Assembly (NCBI GenBank): GCA_003552885.1
Contig: PUPA01000177.1
Span: 1-6,980 of the forward strand
Direction of reading: 5' to 3'
Source: Natrialbaceae archaeon
Lineage (GTDB): Archaea; Halobacteriota; Halobacteria; Halobacteriales; Natrialbaceae
Length of the DNA stretch: 6,980 nt
The position numbers and the translations under genes were made by a program. Positions 1 through 5,572 of the stretch are shown here, one piece after another. The first letter of the stretch is position 1, and each line of letters opens with the position of its first letter. The notes below the pieces were generated by a model. It saw only the letters and a program-made list of their open reading frames with translations, was not told the origin of the DNA and ran no database searches.

Positions 1-387
1 CTCGCCGTCGGTCACCGGCAGAACGCTCTCGACGGTCGCCGTCTCGCCGGGCTCGAGGGTCCCGTCGACCTGGTAGCCCCACTCCTCGTCGAGTTCGACG
101 TCCGGGCCGCCGGGACCGGTCTGTACCTCCATCGCGCGCCAGGCCCCCGGAACGACCGGCGAGGCGGTCGTCTCGACGGTGACCTCCTGGCTCAGGGTGT
201 CACGTTCGTCGACCATCGGCACGCCCGGGTCCGGCTCGTGGCCGGCCGTCCGGTCCCAGCCGTTCCCCGCGTAGCTGTCGTAGGCCGTCCGTCGCCAGTA
301 GGACGGGCGGTCGGCCTCGACGGTGAAGTAGCGGGTCTCGTCCGCCGCGATGAACTCGGCGTTGCCGTGGATCGTCGTCTCCTCGTC
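1..387 (-). other. Extracytoplasmic module, copy 2 (residues 516-644 of the transglutaminase-like protein)
   Basis: The segment repeats copy 1 in the same order and at almost the same length (129 against 128 residues): DEETTIHGNAEF, YFTVEADRPSYWR, AYDSYAGNGW, GAWR, TGPGGP, then ETATVESVLPVTDGE. In the first 44 aligned residues 33 are identical. Similarity holds in the DNA: positions 293-330 match 1592-1629 at 36 of 38 bases, including a 20-base identical run. The copy ends at the window edge, at the point where copy 1 leads into the catalytic core. Confidence 0.8.
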
Positions 388-1932
388 GGCGTTCGGACTC
401 GTGTCTTCCGGCCCGTCGTCGGGTGGCTCCGGGTCACCCTCCACCGGTAACTCCTCGTCTTCCTCGGGTAACTCCTCGTCTTCCCCGGGTAACTCCTCGT
501 CCTCCTCCGGTGGTTCCTCGTCCTCCTCCGATGGCTCTCCATCACCCTCCTCGGGTAACTCCTCGTCATCCTCCGGTGGTTCCTCGTCCTCCACCGGTAA
601 CTCCTCGTCATCCTCCGGTGGTTCCTCGTCCTCCACCGGTAACTCCTCGTCATCCTCCGGTGGTTCCTCGTCTTCCACCGGTAACTCCTCGTCATCCTCC
701 GGTGGCTCGTCATCCTCCGGTACCTCCTCGTCGTCCTCGAGTGGTTCCTCGTCCTCCGCCGGTGGCTCCGGATGCTCCGGCTCCGCGTCGCGGTCGCCCG
801 CGTCGAAGCCGTCGACCCCGTCCGGCTCGCCGGTTTCCTCCCCGAGAGCGTCCGCGCGGTCGTCGGCGGGGGTGGGCTCGAAGAGGACCCAGCCGACGTC
901 CGGGAAGTAGACCTCGACCCAGGCGTGGGCGTGCATCCCGCGGACGACGTACTCGCCGTCGCCGACGTGTTCGCCGCTGTTGTAGCCGACGGCGTACCTC
1001 GCGGGGATTCCCTCCTCGCGGAGCATCACGGTCATCGTGGCGGCGAAGTACGCACAGTAGGCCTCGTCGCGTTCGAACAGCATCTCGTCGGCGACGTCGC
1101 CCTCCGGCGGGGGCACGTCGAGTTCGTACTCGTAGTTCATCCGGAGGTAGCGCTCGACGGTGACGGCCGTCTCGTAGGGGTTCTCGGCGTTCGAGGTGAG
1201 CTCCGCGGTCCGCTCGCCGACCCTATCGGGGACGTCGTCCGGCAGCGCCGTGTACCGATCTTCGATCCCCGTCGGGTAGTCGGTGCCGGCCGACGCGAGC
1301 ACCTCGTCGTCGGTCACCGGTGGCAGGCTCTCGACGGTCACCGTCTCGCCCGCGTCGACCCCGTCGCCGGCGTCGATCCCGTTCGTGCCGTCGTAGGTCA
1401 GCTGTGGGCCCCCGGGCCCCGGCTCGGCGGCCACCGGCCGCCAGGCGGCCGGAATCGAGGAGGAGGGGACCTCGAAGCTGATCTCCTGTTCGAGAGGCTC
1501 ACGCCGGTCTTCCATCGGCACCGCCTCCATCCGTTCCAGGTCGCTCGAGCGGGCGAAGCCGTCGCCCGTGTAGCGGTCGTACGCCGTCGTCCGCCAGTAG
1601 GACGGCCGATCGGCCTCGACGGTGAAGTACACCTCCTCGTTGGCCGCGGTGAACTCGGCGTCGCCGTGGATCGGCGTCTCCTCGTCGGCCCCGAGGCCGA
1701 CACCGGCATCCCCGAGTGCTCCGTCGGCGAACTCGGCGAGCGCTCCGCCATCGTCCCCGCCGCCGCCGACGGCTGCCGCGTCCGTCTCGCCCGCCCCGCC
1801 GGCGAAGGGCGTCGACACCGCTGGCAGGGCGCCGGCCAGGAGCAACACGGCGAGCAGACCACAGATCGCCAAAAGTGCACTCGCCGGACGACGCCCCGTC
1901 TCTCCCCCCGATCCGTCGTCGCCTGCTGACAT
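1..1932 (-). CDS. Membrane-anchored transglutaminase-like protein with duplicated module (partial, C-terminus missing)
   Basis: The frame is open for 644 codons from ATG at 1932 to the window edge, with no stop. Residues 17-39 are hydrophobic and follow Arg14-Arg15, so the N-terminus is probably inside and the rest outside; signal-peptide cleavage after about residue 40 is also possible. Residues 83-210 form a module marked by IHGDAEF, DRPSYWR and AYDRYTGDGF. Residues about 245-355 are a transglutaminase/papain-like core: Cys293 in DEAYCAYF, RYAVGYNSGE, His336 in HAHAWVEVY, and FEPTP with Glu352 where many relatives have Asp. Such cores may cross-link, cleave or otherwise act on amide bonds; the substrate is unknown. 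Residues 392-504 are a Glu/Asp/Pro repeat, and residues 516-644 repeat the first module. The start is supported by a TATA box about 30 bases upstream. The family assignment is firm; the biological role is not. More domains or membrane segments may follow outside the window. Confidence 0.88.
   Translation of the reverse strand, partial: MSAGDDGSGGETGRRPASALLAICGLLAVLLLAGALPAVSTPFAGGAGETDAAAVGGGGDDGGALAEFADGALGDAGVGLGADEETPIHGDAEFTAANEEVYFTVEADRPSYWRTTAYDRYTGDGFARSSDLERMEAVPMEDRREPLEQEISFEVPSSSIPAAWRPVAAEPGPGGPQLTYDGTNGIDAGDGVDAGETVTVESLPPVTDDEVLASAGTDYPTGIEDRYTALPDDVPDRVGERTAELTSNAENPYETAVTVERYLRMNYEYELDVPPPEGDVADEMLFERDEAYCAYFAATMTVMLREEGIPARYAVGYNSGEHVGDGEYVVRGMHAHAWVEVYFPDVGWVLFEPTPADDRADALGEETGEPDGVDGFDAGDRDAEPEHPEPPAEDEEPLEDDEEVPEDDEPPEDDEELPVEDEEPPEDDEELPVEDEEPPEDDEELPVEDEEPPEDDEELPEEGDGEPSEEDEEPPEEDEELPGEDEELPEEDEELPVEGDPEPPDDGPEDTSPNADEETTIHGNAEFIAADETRYFTVEADRPSYWRRTAYDSYAGNGWDRTAGHEPDPGVPMVDERDTLSQEVTVETTASPVVPGAWRAMEVQTGPGGPDVELDEEWGYQVDGTLEPGETATVESVLPVTDGE
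421..756 (-). repeat. Coding tandem repeat: Glu/Asp/Pro-rich linker, 21-bp and 42-bp units
   Basis: Residues about 393-504 of the transglutaminase-like protein are built from a seven-residue acidic unit ending in LP or PP. Alternating pairs give a 14-residue unit, EDDEELPVEDEEPP. Three copies in a row occupy 574-699 and differ by a single silent GAA/GAG change; a fourth partial copy and several diverged heptads (EEDEELP, GEDEELP) flank them. All seven Leu codons of the LP units are TTA, a codon absent from the rest of this gene. This suggests recent expansion by unit duplication. Units are multiples of three, so copy-number change would keep the frame. As protein it should be an extended, highly charged spacer between domains. 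Confidence 0.92.
1303..1686 (-). other. Extracytoplasmic module, copy 1 (residues 83-210 of the transglutaminase-like protein)
   Basis: This segment lies between the membrane segment and the catalytic core. It opens with DEETPIHGDAEF and closes with ETVTVESLPPVTDDE. Aromatic and Gly/Pro positions (YFTVEADRPSYWR, PGPGGP, AAWRP) suggest a beta-rich fold, like the N-terminal extracellular part of other haloarchaeal and bacterial transglutaminase-like membrane proteins. That fold is an inference. It is clearly homologous to the segment at 1-387. Confidence 0.75.
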
Positions 1933-1957
1933 CCGTCGAGAGAAGTTTCGTCTCCAC

Positions 1958-1968
1958 GATAATATACC
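1958..1968 (-). promoter_or_regulatory. TATA box for the transglutaminase-like gene
   Basis: Read on the minus strand this is GGTATATTATC, an isolated AT-rich element in GC-rich DNA. Its centre is about 31 bases upstream of the ATG at 1932. With the usual archaeal spacing of about 27 bases to the start site, the transcript would begin around 1936-1937. That gives a leader of only a few bases, as is common in haloarchaea. No Shine-Dalgarno is seen before the ATG, which fits near-leaderless translation. Confidence 0.65.
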
Positions 1969-2011
1969 CTGTTGCCGGCAGCTGCGCCGTGGGCGCGTTC
2001 CCGGAATTCGC

Positions 2012-2025
2012 GTGCCCGGCGGCAC
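2012..2025. repeat. Short inverted repeat in the divergent intergenic region
   Basis: GTGCC and GGCAC are separated by the four bases CGGC, giving a perfect 5-bp stem. It lies between the two divergent promoters. It could be a regulator site or a chance GC-rich palindrome; the sequence alone does not decide. Confidence 0.25.
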
Positions 2026-2110
2026 TCCCTCGACGCGATCGATCACGTGCCCCGGGTCGGCGGTGGCCCACGACGGCGCGGTCCGCCGACCGGCGACGTT
2101 CCGCGGTACC

Positions 2111-2146
2111 GGAACCGATAACTGACCCACCCACGCGCGTAGGGGT
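2111..2146 (+). promoter_or_regulatory. Candidate pheS promoter and weak ribosome binding site
   Basis: GGAACC followed by GATAAC (2117-2122) is the only AT-leaning element close to pheS and could act as a BRE plus a weak TATA box. The start site would then fall near 2145, leaving a leader of about eight bases. AGGGGT at 2141-2146 resembles a Shine-Dalgarno core seven bases before the ATG, but would be at the transcript's very edge. The element is much weaker than the box serving the divergent gene. Confidence 0.35.
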
Positions 2147-2152
2147 AAGCGA

Positions 2153-3661
2153 ATGCAGCTACCACAGGCACAGGCCGCGGTCCTCGAGGCCGCGAGCACA
2201 CGGGAGGCACAGTCGATCGACGAGCTCGCCGCGGCGACGGGGCTCCCCCCCGAAACCGTCACCGGGGCGGCGTTCGAGCTCCAAGAGGAGGGGCTCGTCG
2301 CCCTCTCCGAGCGCGTCGAGGAAACCGTCACGCCGACCGACGAGGGTCTCGAGTACGTCGAGCGGGGGCTCCCCGAGGGCCGTCTCCACCGGGCTGCCCG
2401 GGACGCCGGCGCCGACGAGGAGGCCGTCCCGATGGGGCAGGTCATCGGCGCCGCCGGACTCGAGGGCGCGGCGGTCGACATCGCGCTCTCGAACTACGCC
2501 CGGAAGGGGTACGGCGGGATAGAGGGAGGGAAGATCAGCGCCGATCCGACGGCCGAGCCCGGCGCGGATCCGGAAGCCCGCGCCCTCGAGTCGCTCGCGG
2601 AAGGCGGCGAGTCGAGTTCCGGGGAGGCCATAGAGACGCTCGAACGCCGCGGGCTCGTCGACAGGAGCGAGAGGACGGTCCGGGAGCTGACGCTCACCGA
2701 GGCCGGCGTGACCGCGCTGATGGAGGGAGTAGAGGTCGCCGAAACCGTCGGCCGGCTCACGCCGGAGCTGCTCACGAGCGGCGAGTGGCGCGACGTCGAG
2801 TTCGCCGAGTACAACGTCGGGGCCGACGCCGAACGGATCGAGGGTGGCCGGATCCACATCCTGCGACAGACCGCCGAACGGGTCAAAGACGTGCTCGTCG
2901 GCATGGGATTCCGGGAGATGGAAGGACCACACGTCGACGCCGACTTCTGGATCAACGACTGTCTGTTCATGCCCCAGGACCACCCGGCACGGACCCACTG
3001 GGACCGGTTCGCCCTCGAGGAGCCGACACACATCGGCGAGCTCCCCGCGGAGCTGGTCGAGCGCGTCGAACGCGCCCACCGCGGGGGCGTCGGACCCGAC
3101 GGCGAGGGATATCACTCCCCCTGGGACGAGGGGTTCGCCCGCGCGCTCGCGCTCCGCGGGCACACGACGTCACTCTCCGCCCGATACCTCTCCGGCCACG
3201 AGATCGGCGAGCTCGAGCCTCCACAGCGGTTTTTCAGCGTCGAGAAGGTCTACCGAAACGACACGCTCGATCCGACACACCTCCTCGAGTTCTTCCAGAT
3301 CGAAGGCTGGGTGATGGCCGAGGGGCTCTCGGTGCGGGACCTGATGGGCACCTTCGAGGAGTTTTACGCCCAGTTCGGCATCACCGACCTCGAGTTCAAG
3401 CCCCACTACAACCCCTACACCGAGCCGAGCTTCGAGCTCTTTGGCACCCATCCGACGACCGGCGAGCTGGTCGAGATCGGCAACTCCGGGATCTTCCGTC
3501 CGGAGATGTTAGAACCCCTCGGCGTCGACTGTGACGTGATGGCCTGGGGGCTCGCCCTCGAGCGACTGTTGATGCTCATGTACGGCTTCGAGGACATCCG
3601 GGACATCCACGGCACGCTGTGTGATCTCGACCTGTTGCGGAACACGGAGGTGACCTACTGA
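2153..3661 (+). CDS. pheS: Phenylalanyl-tRNA synthetase alpha subunit
   Basis: PheS is the catalytic subunit that activates phenylalanine with ATP and charges tRNA-Phe, in an alpha2-beta2 complex with PheT in the cytoplasm. The 502 residues have the archaeal/eukaryal layout. Winged-helix-like segments fill roughly residues 1-190 (for example VTPTDEGLEYVERG and LTLTEAGVTAL) and a class II synthetase core fills about 230-502. Motif 1 includes residues 243-262 with Pro259 in MEGPHVD. Motif 2 is at about 361-386, with EKVYRNDTLDPTH and Arg368. GNSGIFRPEM is at 443-452. Motif 3 is AWGLALERL at 464-472, with Arg471; Ala464 lines up with the E. coli PheS Ala294 pocket residue. An in-frame TGA at 2123-2125 and no earlier start codon fix the ATG. 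It is co-transcribed with pheT, which it overlaps by one base. Confidence 0.97.
   Translation: MQLPQAQAAVLEAASTREAQSIDELAAATGLPPETVTGAAFELQEEGLVALSERVEETVTPTDEGLEYVERGLPEGRLHRAARDAGADEEAVPMGQVIGAAGLEGAAVDIALSNYARKGYGGIEGGKISADPTAEPGADPEARALESLAEGGESSSGEAIETLERRGLVDRSERTVRELTLTEAGVTALMEGVEVAETVGRLTPELLTSGEWRDVEFAEYNVGADAERIEGGRIHILRQTAERVKDVLVGMGFREMEGPHVDADFWINDCLFMPQDHPARTHWDRFALEEPTHIGELPAELVERVERAHRGGVGPDGEGYHSPWDEGFARALALRGHTTSLSARYLSGHEIGELEPPQRFFSVEKVYRNDTLDPTHLLEFFQIEGWVMAEGLSVRDLMGTFEEFYAQFGITDLEFKPHYNPYTEPSFELFGTHPTTGELVEIGNSGIFRPEMLEPLGVDCDVMAWGLALERLLMLMYGFEDIRDIHGTLCDLDLLRNTEVTY
3646..3653 (+). promoter_or_regulatory. Shine-Dalgarno sequence for pheT
   Basis: GGAGGTGA matches eight bases of the expected complement of the archaeal 16S rRNA 3' end. 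It sits seven bases before the pheT ATG and inside the last codons of pheS. It fixes the pheT start at 3661. Together with the TGATG stop-start overlap it points to translation of pheT on a shared message, either by fresh initiation or by coupling with pheS termination. Confidence 0.85.
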
Positions 3662-5424
3662 TGCCGACCGTCGACGTCGATCCCGACGAGCTGCGCGAAC
3701 TGACCGGAACCGAGAGGGGCGACGACGAGCTGATCGCCGACCTGTTCGCTCTCGGCCTCGAGTTCGAGGGGCGGACCGAAGAGGGCGCGTTCGAACTCGA
3801 GTTCGCCCCCGACCGGCTCGACCGGCTCTCCGTCGAGGGTGTCGCCCGCTCGCTGCGCTACCAGTACGGCGACGCCCGCGGCGTCCACGTCCCGAGCACG
3901 AACGACCCCGAGTGGACGATCGAGGTCGAGCCCTCGGTCCCGGAGGAGCGACCGTACGTCACCGGCGCGGTGATCCGCGGGGTCGACCTCGACGACGGTG
4001 CCCTCGAGTCGCTGATCCAGCTCCAGGAGAAACTCCACGCGACGATGGGGCGAGGTCGGGCGAAAGGCGCGATCGGGATCCACGATCTGACGATGTTGAA
4101 AGGCGCCGCGGTCGGGGAGGACGGGCCGACCATCCGTTACGTCGGTGTCGAGCCCGACGGCGACCGGTTCGTCCCTCTCGACGCGGACGCGGGTCTGACG
4201 CCGGCCGAGGTGCTCACGGAGCACCCGACCGGGCGGAGCTACGCCGACCTCGTGAGCGGATACGACCGCTATCCGGCGATCTACGACGACCTCGGGCTGT
4301 TCTCGTTCCCGCCGGTGATAAACGGCCGCCGGACGGAGGTCTCGACGGACTCCCGGGAGCTGTTCGTCGAGATGACCGGCACCGACCAGTGGACGGTAGA
4401 CAGGATGCTCGCGATCGTCTGTTACGCGCTGGCCGCCCGCGGGGCGACGATAGAGGACGTGCGAATCGAGTACGCCGACGGACCGGCCTACGAGTCGGTC
4501 GGCACGGAGCTCGTCCGCCCGGAGCTCTCGACGAAGACGAAGACGGTCGCCCACGACCGGATCGAGACGATCCTGGGGGTCGAGCTCGGCCCCGAGGAGG
4601 TGATCGACCTCGCCGAACGCTCCGGGCTGGAAACAGAGCGCGTCACGCCCGAGGACGCCACGGACGACCGCGTCGGGGGAGCCGACGGCGGTCTCGTCTA
4701 CGAGGTGACGATCCCGCCGTACCGCGTCGACGTCCTCCACCCGGTCGACGTGATCGACGACCTCGGGCGGGCGTTCGGGTTCAACGAGCTCGAGCCGGAG
4801 TACCCCGACGTCGGTACCGTCGGCGGCCGCCACGGCCGTTCGCGCCTCGAGGACGCGGTCCGGACGGCCCTCGTCGGACTCGGGTTCGAGGACCTGTTGA
4901 ACTTCCACATGATAAGCGAGACCGAGAACTTCGAGCGGATGGGCCTCGAGCCGGACGACGACGCCCTCGGCGCGGCCGAGCCGGCGACGATCAAAGAGCC
5001 CTACAGCGAGGAGTACACCGCGTTGCGAACGTGGACGCTCCCCTCCTTGCTCGTGGTCCTCGAGAACAACACCCACCGGGCGTACCCCCAGGAGCTGGCC
5101 GAGATCGGCTTCGTCGCGAACGTCGACGACGCGGAGAACACCGGCGTCGCCGAACGCCGATCCGTCGGGGCCGTCCTCGCGCGCCACGACGCCGCCTACG
5201 AGGACGCCAAGTCCCGGCTGGCGGCGCTCGCCCGGGCGTTCGGGGCCTCCCTCGAGACGCCGCCGACGGACCACCCGACGTTTCTGGACGGCCGGACGGC
5301 CGCCGTGGTGATCGACGGCGAGGAGGTCGGCGTCGTCGGCGAACTCCACCCGCGGGTGCTCGTCGAGCACGACCTCGAGGTGCCGGTCGTGGCGTTCGAG
5401 TTCGACCTCGCGGCGTTCGAGTGA
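3661..5424 (+). CDS. pheT: Phenylalanyl-tRNA synthetase beta subunit, archaeal type
   Basis: PheT partners PheS and contributes tRNA contacts and editing of mischarged tyrosine. The 587 residues match the short archaeal/eukaryal form; the long bacterial form (about 800) has N-terminal EMAP-like and C-terminal anticodon-binding domains that are absent here. Residues 1-95 form the N-terminal region. A B3/B4 editing-type domain spans about 97-265 (RPYVTGAVIRG, KGAIGIHDL, FSFPPVINGR). A B5 domain lies at about 289-375 (TIPPYRVDVLHPVDVIDDLG, AFGFNELEP). A catalytic-like core spans about 390-587 (LRTWTLPSLL at 455-464, HRAYPQELAEIGFV, VGVVGELHPRVL). The ATG overlaps the pheS TGA by one base and is preceded by a strong Shine-Dalgarno. 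Nothing looks truncated or frameshifted. Confidence 0.97.
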   Translation: MPTVDVDPDELRELTGTERGDDELIADLFALGLEFEGRTEEGAFELEFAPDRLDRLSVEGVARSLRYQYGDARGVHVPSTNDPEWTIEVEPSVPEERPYVTGAVIRGVDLDDGALESLIQLQEKLHATMGRGRAKGAIGIHDLTMLKGAAVGEDGPTIRYVGVEPDGDRFVPLDADAGLTPAEVLTEHPTGRSYADLVSGYDRYPAIYDDLGLFSFPPVINGRRTEVSTDSRELFVEMTGTDQWTVDRMLAIVCYALAARGATIEDVRIEYADGPAYESVGTELVRPELSTKTKTVAHDRIETILGVELGPEEVIDLAERSGLETERVTPEDATDDRVGGADGGLVYEVTIPPYRVDVLHPVDVIDDLGRAFGFNELEPEYPDVGTVGGRHGRSRLEDAVRTALVGLGFEDLLNFHMISETENFERMGLEPDDDALGAAEPATIKEPYSEEYTALRTWTLPSLLVVLENNTHRAYPQELAEIGFVANVDDAENTGVAERRSVGAVLARHDAAYEDAKSRLAALARAFGASLETPPTDHPTFLDGRTAAVVIDGEEVGVVGELHPRVLVEHDLEVPVVAFEFDLAAFE

Positions 5425-5432
5425 CCCAAGCA

Positions 5433-5443
5433 TTTATATATAT
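5433..5443 (+). promoter_or_regulatory. TATA box, probable ppk1 promoter (distal)
   Basis: TTTATATATAT begins nine bases after the pheT stop and is the most AT-rich stretch in the window. The usual archaeal spacing puts the start site near 5465, about 108 bases before the ppk1 ATG. It separates ppk1 transcription from the pheST operon. Part of the run could also help end pheT transcription. Confidence 0.6.
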
Positions 5444-5452
5444 CACCATTGT

Positions 5453-5460
5453 CTATATAG
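5453..5460 (+). promoter_or_regulatory. Second TATA-like element upstream of ppk1
   Basis: CTATATAG is a perfect 8-bp palindrome 20 bases downstream of the first box. Used as a TATA box it would start transcription near 5484-5487. It could instead be a regulator site just downstream of the stronger box, placed where a bound protein would block initiation. The sequence does not choose between these. Confidence 0.4.
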
Positions 5461-5464
5461 GGCA

Positions 5465-5572
5465 TACGCTGCCGGCCGCCGCCGAGTTCGGCCCCACCTT
5501 CCGGGGATTCATCAGCCCCACGCCGGCGAATCTGAACGCGGGGACCCGGTCGACCGCAGCCGACCTGAAACG
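5465..5572 (+). other. Probable 5' leader of ppk1
   Basis: About 90-108 GC-rich bases lie between the candidate start sites and the ppk1 ATG. The ppk1 frame stays open upstream here but has no in-frame ATG or GTG, so a longer protein is unlikely. No GGAGG-like Shine-Dalgarno precedes the ATG. Short GC pairings are possible (CCCC at 5492-5495 with GGGG at 5503-5506). I recognise no known riboswitch. Confidence 0.4.

Noticed and set aside
421..756. CRISPR array or mobile-element repeat
   Set aside because: The units are contiguous with no unique spacers, follow a 21/42-bp coding period and stay in frame within a gene. They are a coding tandem repeat.
350..910. Plus-strand Ser-rich open frame of 186 codons
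   Set aside because: It is the reverse strand of the acidic repeat: a repeat unit divisible by three with no stops opens all frames. The minus-strand frame shows real domains on both sides and a TATA box.
772..1929. Plus-strand open frame of 385 codons opposite the transglutaminase-like gene
   Set aside because: It lies antisense to a frame with clear catalytic motifs, has no recognisable domain and ends in low-complexity Arg/Thr sequence. It is typical of GC-rich shadow frames.
2159..3163. Minus-strand open frame of 334 codons opposite pheS
   Set aside because: It is antisense to a fully recognisable pheS and shows no domain of its own.
3655..5433. Minus-strand open frame of 592 codons covering all of pheT
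   Set aside because: It is an exact antisense shadow of pheT, rich in Arg/Asp/Val by codon mirroring, with no recognisable domain. Long antisense frames are expected at this GC content.
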